DNA of 64,000 nt from Mesorhizobium loti R88b (GCF_013170845.1 NZ_CP033367.1:4837001-4901000), one strand, 5' to 3'. Numbered from the stretch's first letter, positions 9,650 through 18,122 are shown. Translations and numbers: made by a program. The notes: a model not told the origin generated them from the letters alone.

Positions 9650-10594
9650 ATGGTGAAATCCGCAAAAATACTGGCCGTGGGCGGCGCTCATATCGACCGG
9701 CGTGGCCAGGTGTCCGGTGCTTACGTGCCGGCTGCCTCCAATCCCGGCACGATGCGCGAGGATGTCGGCGGCGGCGTCTTCAATGCGCTGCGCAGCGTCG
9801 TGCGGCGCGGCGTCTCGGGCTCCCTGATGTCGATGCGCGGCGGCGACGCCTCGGCCGAGACGGTTTCGCGCGCCATCGCCGAGGCCGGCATTGCCGATCT
9901 GTCGGCGGTGTTCCTCGACCGCACGACGCCGAGCTACACGGCGCTGATCGACAGCGAGGGCGAACTCATCACCGGCTTTGCCGACATGGCGCTCTACGAC
10001 CTGGCGTTTCCCAAACAACTCAGGCGGTCCAAGGTCCGCGAGGCGATCGCCGATGCCGATGCCATCCTGTGCGACGCCAATCTACCATCCTCGGCGCTGG
10101 AGCGGCTGGTCGCGCTTGCCGCTGGCAAGCCCGTATACGCCATTGCGATTTCGCCGGCCAAGGTGGTGCGGCTGATACCTGTGCTCGGGACGCTGGCGCT
10201 GGTCTTCATGAACTGGCGGGAAGCGATGGCGCTGGCCGGCGTCCACGCGAATGCCACGCCACGCGAGATGGTCGACGGCTTGAGGTGCAGCGGCCTGAAA
10301 TGCGGCCTGGTGACGGCGGGCGGCGCGCCGGTGTTGGGCTTCGATGCATCTGGCGCCTTCTCGGTCATGCCGCCTGCCCCCAGAAAGGTTGCCGACGTCA
10401 CCGGCGCCGGCGACGCACTGGCGGGAGCGACGGTCGCAGCCCTGCTGCGAGACGTACCGCTGCGCGAGGCCTTGCGCGAGGGCGTTGCGGCGGCGACGTT
10501 GGCCATCGAAAGCGCCAGCGCCGTCCCCGATTTCACCGCGGCGCGCTTCACTGAAGCGCTGGCCCTTGTGCCGGATGCCAAGGAAGTGGCATGA
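9650..10594 (+). CDS. psuK: PfkB-family carbohydrate kinase, probable pseudouridine kinase
   Basis: Phosphorylates a nucleoside or sugar; with psuG next door the likely reaction is pseudouridine to pseudouridine 5'-phosphate. The 314-residue protein has the PfkB/ribokinase fold: N-terminal substrate region (ILAVGGAHIDRRGQVSG), and the C-terminal anion-hole/catalytic-base signature VTGAGDALAGATVAALL near residue 250. The ATG at 9650 gives MVKSAKILAVGG; an in-frame extension to 9614 adds no conserved sequence. The partner psuG starts 75 bases downstream. Confidence 0.85.
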   Translation: MVKSAKILAVGGAHIDRRGQVSGAYVPAASNPGTMREDVGGGVFNALRSVVRRGVSGSLMSMRGGDASAETVSRAIAEAGIADLSAVFLDRTTPSYTALIDSEGELITGFADMALYDLAFPKQLRRSKVREAIADADAILCDANLPSSALERLVALAAGKPVYAIAISPAKVVRLIPVLGTLALVFMNWREAMALAGVHANATPREMVDGLRCSGLKCGLVTAGGAPVLGFDASGAFSVMPPAPRKVADVTGAGDALAGATVAALLRDVPLREALREGVAAATLAIESASAVPDFTAARFTEALALVPDAKEVA

Positions 10595-10669
10595 GACCGG
10601 CAAATTCATAGTGCGGCGGTGTTGCCGAGTGTCCCGATGGATGCGCCGCACCGCGCGTTGGAGATCCAG

Positions 10670-11587
10670 ATGACGCCAGAAACCGCCCGCCCCTTCATCG
10701 ACATCCACGCACCCGTGGCGCAGGCCCTGGCCGCCGGGCGGCCCGTGGTGGCGCTGGAAAGCACCATCATCACCCATGGCATGCCCTACCCCGACAATGG
10801 CGCGATGGCGGCCAATGTCGAAAAGATCATCGGCGATGGCGGTGCCGTGCCGGCCACGATCGCCGTGGTTGGCGGGCGCATCAAGATCGGTCTCTCCGAC
10901 GGCGAACGCGAATCGCTCGCCATGACCGGTGACGCGATGAAGCTTTCGCGCGCCGATCTCGGCTTTGCCGTCGCGCAAGGCCGCACCGGCGGCACCACGG
11001 TCGCCGCCACGATGATCGCGGCGCATATGGTCGGCATAAAAGTGTTCGCCACCGGTGGCATTGGCGGCGTGCATAAGGGCGCCGAAAAGAGCTTTGACAT
11101 CTCCGCCGACCTCGATGAACTGGCGCGCACGCCGGTCATCGTCGTCTCGGCCGGCGCCAAGGCCATTCTTGATATCGAAAAAACGCTGGAGGTGCTGGAA
11201 ACCCGCGGCGTGCCGGTGATCGGCCATGGCTGCGAGACGATGCCGGCCTTCTGGTCGCGGCAGTCGCCGTTCCGCGCACCGCTAACCCTGTACACGCCGG
11301 AAGACATCTCGCATTTCTACCAGGTTCGGGCTGCGCTGGGGCTCGGCGGCGGCGTGCTGGTTGCCAATCCGGTGCCGGAAAACCACGAAATCCCGGCCGA
11401 AGAGATGGCAGGCTATATCGAGGCTGCGCAGAAGGCCGCCGAGGCGCTCAATGTGACCGGCAAGGCCGTGACGCCGTTTCTGCTGGGAAAAATCCTGGAA
11501 TTGACCGGCGGTCGGAGCCTCAAGACCAACATTGCGCTGGTGGAGAACAATGCGCGGCTGGCGGCGGAGATCGCCAAGGCGCTGTAG
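10670..11587 (+). CDS. psuG: Pseudouridine-5'-phosphate glycosidase
   Basis: Reversibly splits pseudouridine 5'-phosphate into uracil and ribose 5-phosphate, the second step of pseudouridine salvage. The 305-residue sequence carries the family blocks [16 protein letters not shown], the long glycine-rich core [19 protein letters not shown] followed by [15 protein letters not shown], and [19 protein letters not shown], which supply metal- and substrate-binding residues. The ATG at 10670 has a GGAG ribosome-binding site six bases upstream; in-frame starts at 10619 and 10637 lack this. Pairs with psuK. Confidence 0.95.
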   Translation: MTPETARPFIDIHAPVAQALAAGRPVVALESTIITHGMPYPDNGAMAANVEKIIGDGGAVPATIAVVGGRIKIGLSDGERESLAMTGDAMKLSRADLGFAVAQGRTGGTTVAATMIAAHMVGIKVFATGGIGGVHKGAEKSFDISADLDELARTPVIVVSAGAKAILDIEKTLEVLETRGVPVIGHGCETMPAFWSRQSPFRAPLTLYTPEDISHFYQVRAALGLGGGVLVANPVPENHEIPAEEMAGYIEAAQKAAEALNVTGKAVTPFLLGKILELTGGRSLKTNIALVENNARLAAEIAKAL

Positions 11588-11588
11588 G

Positions 11589-11912
11589 TCAATTCCCTGC
11601 CCTTCGCCCCGCCTCATACGCCCGGCGCGCCCATACCGTCATTTCATCTGGATCATCAAACGCGTCATCGGGAATGCTCCAGTAGGGCATGGCGACCAGC
11701 TTGCCGTGACGCGTGCCGGTATAGGTCCATTGCCGGCAGCCGGCGGCTTCGAAGTCGGGTATGCTTTGCTCGTCGGCCTTGAGCAGCAATTCGCCGCGCA
11801 GCACGATGGCGACGATGACGCCGTCGAAATAGATGCCCTTGCCGCCGAACAGTCTGCGGATCGAGACCGGGCCGAGGCCGGCGAACAGTTCGGCGATGCG
11901 TTCATTGTCCAT
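11589..11912 (-). CDS. TfoX N-terminal domain protein
   Basis: A 107-residue single-domain protein resembling the TfoX/YjdI N-terminal domain: [37 protein letters not shown], then [16 protein letters not shown] and a [24 protein letters not shown] tail. Full-length TfoX regulates competence in gammaproteobacteria, but stand-alone N-domain proteins like this one are common and uncharacterised, so a competence role should not be assumed. Convergent with psuG, with one base between the two stops. Confidence 0.85.
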   Translation of the reverse strand: MDNERIAELFAGLGPVSIRRLFGGKGIYFDGVIVAIVLRGELLLKADEQSIPDFEAAGCRQWTYTGTRHGKLVAMPYWSIPDDAFDDPDEMTVWARRAYEAGRRAGN

Positions 11913-12003
11913 GCCGCGATCATGTCACCGCACCCAGGACTTGTCATCGCCGCAACCAAAGCCATGCTGACGGGTTGAGAGAAAAACATCGGAGTTTCCC
12001 AAC

Positions 12004-12501
12004 ATGCCGCTTCTGCTCAAGGGGTCCTGCCGCTGCAACGCCGTGCGTTTCGAGGTGGAAAGCCACACGCCGGTGCCGTTCATGCTGTGCTACTGCTCGA
12101 TCTGCCGCAAGCAGCAGGGCGGCGGCGGTTTCGCCATCAATCTTGGCGCCGACTACGAAACGCTGAACATCAGGGGCAAGCGCAGCCTCGGCGTCTTTCG
12201 CGCCGAGATCGAGGACGACGAGCATCCGCATTGCGAGGTCTCGACCGGCGAGCGGAATTTCTGCCGCAAATGCGGCTCGGCGCTCTGGCTTTACGACCCG
12301 ACCTGGCCGGAGCTGGTGCATCCCTTCGCCTCGGCGATCGACAGCGACCTGCCGAAACCACCAGAAAAGGTGCATCTGATGTTGAAGTACAAGGCGAACT
12401 GGGTCGAGCCCGACATCGGCAAGGGCGACAAGACGTTTGATGTCTATCCAGAGGAATCCATCGCGGACTGGCACAAGCGGACGGGAATGTGGGTGGAGTA
12501 G
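12004..12501 (+). CDS. GFA family (glutathione-dependent formaldehyde-activating-like) zinc protein
   Basis: A 165-residue protein of the GFA/CENP-V fold. The zinc-binding cysteine pattern is visible in order: GSCRCNAVRFEVE (C-x-C), LCYCSICRKQQGGG (C-x-C-x2-C) and NFCRKCGSALWLYD (C-x2-C). Family members include glutathione-dependent formaldehyde-activating enzyme, but most GFA proteins have unknown substrates. It is a single-gene unit on the plus strand. Confidence 0.9.
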   Translation: MPLLLKGSCRCNAVRFEVESHTPVPFMLCYCSICRKQQGGGGFAINLGADYETLNIRGKRSLGVFRAEIEDDEHPHCEVSTGERNFCRKCGSALWLYDPTWPELVHPFASAIDSDLPKPPEKVHLMLKYKANWVEPDIGKGDKTFDVYPEESIADWHKRTGMWVE

Positions 12502-12504
12502 CGC

Positions 12505-12640
12505 TCTTCGCCCCGTTTACGAGGAGAAGATGCCGGCAGGCAGATGAGGGGCGGCGCTAGCTTTGGAGAGGTTGGCGCTGCCTTTCATCCGTCACTTCGT
12601 GACACCTTCTCCCCGTGAACGGGCAGAAGGAATGGTTCGT
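12505..12640. repeat. Rhizobial-type palindromic intergenic repeat region
   Basis: Contains short palindrome-like blocks (CCCCGTTTACGAGGAGAAG near 12511 and CTTCTCCCCGTGAACGGG near 12607) separated by a GATGAGGGGCGGCGC segment. The pattern resembles mosaic intergenic elements abundant in Mesorhizobium and other rhizobia, recalled from general knowledge of such genomes. The 3' end of the frameshifted GNAT gene runs into it. Confidence 0.55.
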
Positions 12641-13125
12641 CTTTCGCCAAATCCGAGAGCGCCTCGCCGCTCAGCCGAAAGAAGACCTTGTCCGGCTGCC
12701 GCGTGCCGCCAAGACCGTCATAGAAGGTCAGCAGCCGCTCGTTGTCGCGGTCGGCGGTCCAATCGACGCGTCCATGGCCGCGCCCGCCGCGCGATGCGCA
12801 CCAGCGCCAGCAGGAGCAGACGCCCGGCACCGCTGCCGCGATAGGCCTCCGAGACAAACAGCTCTTTCAGGAAGAATCCGGTGCGCAGGCCGGGTCCCGG
12901 ATAGATCGTCGAGCAGATGGCGAAACCGATGATCCCGTCGGTTTCGGCGACCAGGATCTCAACACCGGCCGGCAGACCGGCAAGATCGGCAAGGATTGTC
13001 TCGAACGGCGGACACGGCACCCGATAGTGCCGCTGCATCTCCTCGAAGAGGCGCGCCAATGCGGCATTGTCGGCACTGACATGCGGCCGGACTGATATCG
13101 CGACGGTCACGTTTTCGACGGCCAT
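12585..13125 (-). pseudogene. GNAT N-acetyltransferase, frameshifted
   Basis: Starting at 13125, the first frame encodes an N-terminal GNAT domain (SVRPHVSADNAALARLFEEMQRHY), motif FFLKELFVSEAYRGSGAGRLLLLALVRIAR containing the acetyl-CoA loop R-G-x-G-x-G/A, and then turns to arginine-rich nonsense. The rest of a GNAT domain (GHGRVDWTADRDNERLLTFYDGLG) continues in another minus-strand frame around 12780. A one-base excess (or two-base loss) in the GC-rich stretch near 12778-12792 would explain it. The tail (LLPVHGEKVSRSDG) is encoded by the intergenic repeat. A sequencing error is possible. Confidence 0.8.
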
Positions 13126-13165
13126 CCGGTCACGGCTCGGTGCGGGGTGGATTTGAAAAGTCGGC

Positions 13166-13546
13166 TCAGGCCGAGGCGCGTGCCTCTGCCAGTGCCTTCA
13201 AGTCAGCAGGCTTCAATTCGACGGATTCGCCGCAGCCGCAGGCCGAGCTCTGGTTCGGGTTGTGGAAGGTGAAGCCGGTGCGCAGCGTCGTCTGCTCGAA
13301 ATCCATTTCGGTGCCGAACAGAAAAAGAGCGGCTTCCGGCGCGACATAGACATGGGCGCCGTCGCGCTCGATATGGTCGTCCTTGGTGTTGGGCTCGGTC
13401 ACCAGGTCGACCGTGTATTCCATGCCGGCGCAGCCGCCCTTCTTGATGCCAAGGCGGATGCCGTGCGCGTTGTCCCGGGTAGCCACGATCTCGCGCACCC
13501 GGTCAGCGGCCTTTTCGGTCATCGTGATGACGGCGAAGCGTCCCAT
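13166..13546 (-). CDS. sufA: Iron-sulfur cluster assembly A-type carrier
   Basis: A 126-residue SufA/IscA/ErpA-type carrier that takes Fe-S clusters from the SufBCD scaffold to apoproteins. The three conserved cysteines are present: GGCAGMEY in the middle and SSACGCGES near the C-terminus. The ATG at 13546 has an AGGA ribosome-binding site; an in-frame upstream ATG at 13600 would add 18 non-conserved residues. It is the last gene of the suf cluster, separated from sufT by 181 bases that carry a palindromic repeat. Confidence 0.95.
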   Translation of the reverse strand: MGRFAVITMTEKAADRVREIVATRDNAHGIRLGIKKGGCAGMEYTVDLVTEPNTKDDHIERDGAHVYVAPEAALFLFGTEMDFEQTTLRTGFTFHNPNQSSACGCGESVELKPADLKALAEARASA

Positions 13547-13622
13547 TCGTTTTCCTTCTCCATTCCATGCAGGTTCAAGGCCTGCCGAATGATTCCTCAC
13601 CTAAAATGGTGAAGTTTTATTA

Positions 13623-13640
13623 CTGGCGCAAGTGCGCCAG
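13623..13640. repeat. Perfect inverted repeat between sufT and sufA
   Basis: CTGGCGCA-AG-TGCGCCAG, eight-base arms with a two-base spacer, in the gap upstream of sufA. It could act as an mRNA processing or stability hairpin; no T-run follows on either strand. Confidence 0.5.
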
Positions 13641-13648
13641 CCTCTGCC

Positions 13649-13732
13649 TAAAGCGCGACGCGTTTTAGGTTTTTGTTTCATGCATGCCGTTGTCCCAAAA
13701 CCGAGGGTCACTTTTGGGCGACATGCATTAGT
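13649..13732. repeat. Rhizobial-type intergenic repeat within the suf operon
   Basis: An 80-base block starting AAAGCGCGACGCG, with a GCATGC-containing core, CCCAAAACCG and CACTTTTGGGCGACATGCA. It has the look of a short repeat recurring in Mesorhizobium intergenic regions (from general knowledge; only one copy is seen here). The sufT stop codon lies inside its edge. Confidence 0.5.
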
Positions 13733-14129
13733 ACCAACCCACCGCCACCTGCGCCTCTTCCGACATGCGGTCGGCCGACCACGGTGGATCGAAGGTCATG
13801 TTGACCTCGACGCCCGACACGCCCTCGACGGCACCGACGGCATTTTCCACCCAGCCAGGCATTTCGCCGGCAACCGGGCAGCCAGGTGCTGTCAGCGTCA
13901 TGTCGATCTTGACCGAGCGGTTGTCCTCAATGTCGATCTTGTAGATGAGGCCAAGCTCGTAGATGTCGGCCGGGATTTCCGGGTCATAGACCGTCTTCAG
14001 CGCCGAGACGATGTCGTCGGTCAGGCGCGCCAGTTCGTCGGCGGGAATGGCCGAAGCGGAAACCAGCGGATTGATGGCCGTTTCCGGCGCGGCCTCGGTG
14101 GTGTTGCTAGCGTCATCCATGATCGTCAC
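13728..14129 (-). CDS. sufT: SUF maturation protein SufT (MIP18/DUF59 family)
   Basis: A 133-residue MIP18-family protein implicated in Fe-S cluster maturation or transfer. The DUF59 core runs from about residue 30 (LTDDIVSALKTVYDPEIPADIYELGLIYKI) through LTAPGCPVAGEMPGWVENA, with the conserved cysteine, to NMTFDPPWSADRMSEEA. The first 29 residues are a low-complexity extension. The GTG at 14129 overlaps the sufS stop (GTGA), implying coupling; an internal ATG at 14120 is an alternative. The same position in related alphaproteobacterial operons has been called sufX. Confidence 0.92.
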   Translation of the reverse strand: MTIMDDASNTTEAAPETAINPLVSASAIPADELARLTDDIVSALKTVYDPEIPADIYELGLIYKIDIEDNRSVKIDMTLTAPGCPVAGEMPGWVENAVGAVEGVSGVEVNMTFDPPWSADRMSEEAQVAVGWY

Positions 14130-15373
14130 CCGAAGAACTTGCGCGCTTTTTCGAGCGCCTCGGCCAAAGCGTCTACTTCGGCCCTGGTATTATACATGCC
14201 GAACGATGCCCTGCATGTGGAGGTTACGCCAAAGCGTTTCAACAGCGGCTGGGCACAATGGGTGCCGGCGCGAACCGCCACGCCCTGCCTGTCTATCACC
14301 ATCGATACGTCATGGGCATGAATGCCTTGCAACTCGAACGAGATGATGGCGCCCTTGCCGGGTGCGTCGCCGAAGATGCGCAGCGAGTTGATGGCGCGCA
14401 GCCGCTCGTGGGCATAGGTCTTGAGGTCTTCCTCATGCGCGGCGATGCGCTCGCGGCCGATCTTTTCCATATAGTCGAGGGCAGCACCCAACCCGATCGC
14501 CTGGACGATCGGCGGCGTGCCGGCCTCGAAACGATGCGGTGGTTCGTTGTAGGTGACAATGTCTTCCGTCACCTCCTCGATCATCTCGCCGCCGCCCATG
14601 AAGGGTCGCATGCCCGAGAGAATGTCCTTCTTGCCGTACAGCACGCCGATGCCCGAAGGACCGTAAACCTTGTGCCCGGTGAAGACGAAGAAATCGCAGT
14701 CGAGGTCCTGGACGTCGATGGGCATATGCACAGCGCTCTGGCTGCCGTCGACGAGTACAGGAATGCCACGCGCATGCGCGATGCGCACGATCTCCTTGAT
14801 CGGCGTCACCGTGCCCAGCGCATTCGACATCTGGGTGATGGCGACAAGCTTGGTGCGGTCGGTCAGCCGCTTCTCGAATTCCTCGATGTGGAAGACGCCG
14901 AGATCGTCGACCGGTACCCAGACCAGTTTGGCGCCCTGCCGCTCGCGCATGAAATGCCAGGGCACGATGTTGGAGTGGTGTTCCATGATCGACAGCACGA
15001 TCTCGTCGCCCTCGCCGATGTTTGGCATGCCATAGCCGTACGCCACCGTGTTGATCGCCGACGTCGTGTTCGAGGTGAAGACGATGTTGTCGCTGCTCGG
15101 CGCGTTGAGGAAGCGGCGCACCGTCTCGCGCGCCTTTTCATAGGCGTCGGTCGCGGCGTTGGACAGAAAATGCAGGCCGCGATGAACGTTGGCGTATTCC
15201 TGGCTGTAGGCGTGCTGGATGGTATCGAGCACCACCTGCGGCTTCTGTGCCGAGGCGCCATTGTCGAGATAGACCAGTGGCTTGCCGTAGACTTCGCGCG
15301 ACAGGATCGGGAAGTCGCGGCGGATCGCCTCGACGTCGTAGAAATCTCCGATCTTGCCTGGAGCGTTCATCAT
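14126..15373 (-). CDS. sufS: Cysteine desulfurase SufS
   Basis: PLP enzyme that extracts sulfur from L-cysteine as a persulfide for the SUF machinery. The 415-residue class II desulfurase begins MMNAPGKIGDFYDVEAIRRDFPIL. It has the PLP lysine in FFVFTGHKVYGPSGIG and the active-site cysteine in RAGTHCAQPLLKRFG, with the cysteine near residue 370. The single base between its ATG and the sufD stop indicates tight operon packing. This is one of two desulfurases in the operon. Confidence 0.96.
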   Translation of the reverse strand: MMNAPGKIGDFYDVEAIRRDFPILSREVYGKPLVYLDNGASAQKPQVVLDTIQHAYSQEYANVHRGLHFLSNAATDAYEKARETVRRFLNAPSSDNIVFTSNTTSAINTVAYGYGMPNIGEGDEIVLSIMEHHSNIVPWHFMRERQGAKLVWVPVDDLGVFHIEEFEKRLTDRTKLVAITQMSNALGTVTPIKEIVRIAHARGIPVLVDGSQSAVHMPIDVQDLDCDFFVFTGHKVYGPSGIGVLYGKKDILSGMRPFMGGGEMIEEVTEDIVTYNEPPHRFEAGTPPIVQAIGLGAALDYMEKIGRERIAAHEEDLKTYAHERLRAINSLRIFGDAPGKGAIISFELQGIHAHDVSMVIDRQGVAVRAGTHCAQPLLKRFGVTSTCRASFGMYNTRAEVDALAEALEKARKFFG

Positions 15374-15374
15374 G

Positions 15375-16661
15375 TCACCCGTGCACTACAAACCATTCGT
15401 CGAGCTTCGCTTCCAGCGCCTCGACAATAACCTCGTCGTCCAGTTCCTCGATCACCTCGGCGACGAACGCCTTGACCAGCAGGCCCCGCGCGCTCTTCTC
15501 GTCGACGCCACGCGCCATCAGGTAGAAGAGATGGTCGTGGTCGATCTCGGTGACCGTCGCGCCGTGGCCGCAGACCACGTCGTCAGCAAAGATTTCGAGC
15601 TCAGGCTTGGTCGAGAACTCACCATCGTCCGACAAAAGCAGCGTGTTGCAAGCCATCTTGGCGTTGGTCTTCTGCGCATATTGATGGACGTTGATGCGGC
15701 CCTGGAAGACGCCGCGCGCCTTGCCTGTCACCACATTGCGAACGACTTCCGTCGACGTCGTGTGCGGCACGGCGTGGTCGAGCACCATGGTTACGTCGGT
15801 GTGGGTGTCGCCGGCCAGGAGATTGATGCCGCGCAACTTGAAGTCAGCGCCTTCGCCCGTCGTCCTGACCATGATCTCCTGGCGCACAAGCTTGCCGCCG
15901 GCGTTCATGACGAACAGCGTCAGCTTCGCATTCTTGCCGATATGGGCCTTGAACTGCGCCAGATGCGTCGCCGTTTCCGGCTGCTCCTGCACGATCAGCC
16001 ACGTCACCTCGGCGCCCTCGCCGAGCACGAGTTGGCTCACGGAACTGACCAGAGCAGCCCCGTCACCCGTCTGGCGCTCAACGATGGTCGCCTTGGCGCC
16101 CACGCCAACGCGAACGGGCAAGCGCACATGGGTCTGGCCGCCAGCCTGCAAATTCTGCAGTTCGAGTGGCTTATTGAGTTCGGCGCCGTCGGCGATGTCG
16201 ACAAAATAGCCGTCGGCGACGAAAGCGGTGTTCAGCGCACCGATCGCATCGTCGCTGCCATAGGGATCGAGCCCGGGCGCGATGCTGCCGTCGGTCAGCT
16301 TTTCCGACAGGCGCTGGACGGTGACGCCGTCAACAACAGGCGTCTTGGCGTCGGATTTGCCGTTCAGGATCGGCAGAACGGCCGAGCCTTCGACGATGGG
16401 TGCGACGGCCTTCGCGACGGCGGCCGGATCAAAGTTCGGCACCACGTTCAACAGCCGGCGCAGGTCCGTATAGTGCCAGGATTCGATGCGCCGCGTCGGC
16501 AGGCCGTGCTTGATCGCCTCGATGGCGGCGTCGCGCTTCAGCATGACAGCGCCGTCGCCCGGCAACAGCGACAGCTGGTCGCCGAACGCGTCGATCAACG
16601 CGGTTTCGGCGGGTGTCCGCTGCGGTTGTGTGTGCATATTCATCAGTCTTGCCTCTGGCAT
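15375..16661 (-). CDS. sufD: Fe-S cluster scaffold subunit SufD
   Basis: Subunit of the SufBCD scaffold complex, 428 residues. N-terminal helical region includes the conserved RRIESWHYTDLRRLL block; the beta-helix core follows, and the C-terminal part has FQGRINVHQYAQKTNAKMACNTLLLSDDGEFSTKPELEIFADDVVCGHGATV, a hallmark of SufB/SufD, with the histidine of the scaffold (CGHGA). Start at 16661 or the in-frame ATG at 16643 is possible. It lies 1 base after sufC. Confidence 0.95.
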   Translation of the reverse strand: MPEARLMNMHTQPQRTPAETALIDAFGDQLSLLPGDGAVMLKRDAAIEAIKHGLPTRRIESWHYTDLRRLLNVVPNFDPAAVAKAVAPIVEGSAVLPILNGKSDAKTPVVDGVTVQRLSEKLTDGSIAPGLDPYGSDDAIGALNTAFVADGYFVDIADGAELNKPLELQNLQAGGQTHVRLPVRVGVGAKATIVERQTGDGAALVSSVSQLVLGEGAEVTWLIVQEQPETATHLAQFKAHIGKNAKLTLFVMNAGGKLVRQEIMVRTTGEGADFKLRGINLLAGDTHTDVTMVLDHAVPHTTSTEVVRNVVTGKARGVFQGRINVHQYAQKTNAKMACNTLLLSDDGEFSTKPELEIFADDVVCGHGATVTEIDHDHLFYLMARGVDEKSARGLLVKAFVAEVIEELDDEVIVEALEAKLDEWFVVHG

Positions 16662-16662
16662 G

Positions 16663-17418
16663 TCACGCGGCTTCGCCGATCACGCCGGCATAGCCATTGG
16701 CTTCGAGGTCGAGCGCCAGCGACTTGTCGCCGGACTTGATGACCTGGCCCTTGTAGAGCACGTGCACTGTGTCGGGCACGATGTGTTCGAGCAGGCGCTG
16801 GTAGTGGGTGATGACCAGGAAGGCCCGGTCCGGCGCACGCAGCGCGTTGACGCCGTCGGAAACGATCTTCAGCGCATCGATGTCGAGGCCGGAATCGGTC
16901 TCGTCGAGCACGCATAGCTTCGGCTCCAGAAGTTTCATCTGCAGGATCTCGGCGCGCTTCTTCTCGCCACCGGAGAAGCCGACATTGAGCGGCCGCTTCA
17001 GCATCGCCATGTCCATGCTGAGCGAAGCGGCGGCTTCCTTCACGCGCTTCAGGAATTCCGGGATTTTCAGCGGCTCCTCGCCACGCGCCTTGCGCTGCTC
17101 GTTCATCGCCACTTTGAGGAATTCCATGGTGGCGACGCCCGGTATCTCCATCGGATACTGGAAGGCGAGGAAGATGCCCGACGTTGCGCGCTCGGCCGGG
17201 TCCATTTCGAGGATCGACTTGCCGTTGTAGAGGATGTCGCCCTCGGTGACCTCATAATCCTCGCGGCCGGCGAGGATATAGGAGAGCGTCGACTTGCCGG
17301 AGCCATTCGGGCCCATGATGGCGGCAACCTCGCCGGCTCTCACCGTCAGGTTCAGGCCGCGGATGATTTCGGTGCCATCATCGACGATGCGGGCGTGCAG
17401 GTTCTTGATCTCAAGCAT
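16663..17418 (-). CDS. sufC: Fe-S cluster assembly ATPase SufC
   Basis: ABC-type ATPase that drives conformational change in the SufBD scaffold. The 251-residue product begins MLEIKNLHARIVDDGTEIIRG, with Walker A GPNGSGKSTL, signature FSGGEKKRAEILQM and Walker B LCVLDETDSGLD. The ATG at 17418 is the family start; in-frame codons upstream to 17520 lie inside the small membrane gene and are not conserved. The start codon overlaps the end of the preceding small membrane-protein gene by eight bases (TTGAGATCAAG contains both). Confidence 0.97.
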   Translation of the reverse strand: MLEIKNLHARIVDDGTEIIRGLNLTVRAGEVAAIMGPNGSGKSTLSYILAGREDYEVTEGDILYNGKSILEMDPAERATSGIFLAFQYPMEIPGVATMEFLKVAMNEQRKARGEEPLKIPEFLKRVKEAAASLSMDMAMLKRPLNVGFSGGEKKRAEILQMKLLEPKLCVLDETDSGLDIDALKIVSDGVNALRAPDRAFLVITHYQRLLEHIVPDTVHVLYKGQVIKSGDKSLALDLEANGYAGVIGEAA

Positions 17419-17704
17419 TGTTCTTTTCTCTGAAATAGTCGTCGTAAGTGATCGAATAGTCGGTGTGCCGGCGCTGCAGCGCCTTGAACCACCAGAAGGA
17501 CAGGCCGAAGCCGATGGCAAAGACGGCGATGCCGACGAACAGGTTGACGAAGGCTGCTAAAAGCATGCCGGCAAATGCCGCAACAACAGTCGCGCCGGCG
17601 AATTTTGCCATGGCGATGTTGCCCTCGCGGCGGACAGCCCACAGCCGCCGCCAGCGGACGGCAAACCAGATTTCTTCTCGCGGTAGCTGCGTTGCCATGG
17701 TCAC
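17411..17704 (-). CDS. Small membrane protein in the suf operon (orf2)
   Basis: A 97-residue protein with two adjacent membrane segments (ATVVAAFAGMLLAAFVNLFVGIAVFAIGFGLSFWWF), a basic N-terminus and a polar tail (HTDYSITYDDYFREKNNA). The GTG at 17704 overlaps the stop of orf46 (GTGA); an ATG two codons later (17698) is the alternative. Its stop lies inside the start of sufC. It may be a diverged paralogue of the other small membrane gene at 17831-18118; both have the same overlap geometry with a sufC-like start. Function unknown. Confidence 0.75.
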   Translation of the reverse strand: MTMATQLPREEIWFAVRWRRLWAVRREGNIAMAKFAGATVVAAFAGMLLAAFVNLFVGIAVFAIGFGLSFWWFKALQRRHTDYSITYDDYFREKNNA

Positions 17705-17841
17705 CAGCCTACTGAACCTTCCAGCGAGATGACGATACGCTCCTGCACGCCGAAAGACCTTACGGTGCTGTTCAACCAGCGATTTATCACAGCCCCGGCC
17801 GAAACGATCCGGGTGTGCCGGTTCTTGATCTCAAACCTCAT
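17701..17841 (-). CDS. 46-codon chimeric ORF: sufC-like head, sufB-like tail
   Basis: A 46-residue ORF beginning MRFEIKNRHTRIVSAG and ending [13 protein letters not shown]. The first residues copy the SufC N-terminus (MLEIKNLHARIV); about 28 of 32 DNA bases match. The last copy the SufB C-terminus ([13 protein letters not shown]; 10 of 13 residues). It overlaps the end of the upstream small membrane gene by 11 bases and the next gene's GTG by four, so the arrangement is coupled and probably translated. It is best read as the junction of a tandem duplication rather than a functional enzyme. Whether the peptide does anything is unknown. Confidence 0.6.
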   Translation of the reverse strand: MRFEIKNRHTRIVSAGAVINRWLNSTVRSFGVQERIVISLEGSVGW

Positions 17842-18118
17842 TTTCTACTTTCGCGTTCTTGCCGCTTTCGATGGTCGATCGTTGATGGGATCTCCCCAAA
17901 AGCGCTCCTGCCAGATGGCCAGTCACGAACATCCATCCGAAAAAGCCAATCGCACCTAGACCGGCTATCGAAGCACCAATGCTCGTCACCGAACTCAAGC
18001 CGAACACCGCGCCCACCAAAGCAATCACGGCACCCCCAACGGCCACCGTCAACAAGAGCAACAAGATGATGACGATGAGGCCATCTACTCGGTCGAGAAA
18101 ACTCTGGCGCCGTTCCAT
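17831..18118 (-). CDS. Small membrane protein in the suf operon (orf1)
   Basis: A 95-residue protein with two membrane segments (LIVIILLLLLTVAVGGAVIALVGAVFG and ASIAGLGAIGFFGWMF) and a hydrophilic C-terminal tail (RSTIESGKNAKVENEV). It starts four bases after the sufB stop. Its stop codon overlaps the start of orf46 in the same way that the second small membrane gene overlaps sufC. The segments AIGFFGWMF here and AIGFGLSFWWF in the other gene suggest remote paralogy. No function recognised. Confidence 0.75.
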   Translation of the reverse strand: MERRQSFLDRVDGLIVIILLLLLTVAVGGAVIALVGAVFGLSSVTSIGASIAGLGAIGFFGWMFVTGHLAGALLGRSHQRSTIESGKNAKVENEV

Positions 18119-18122
18119 CTAA

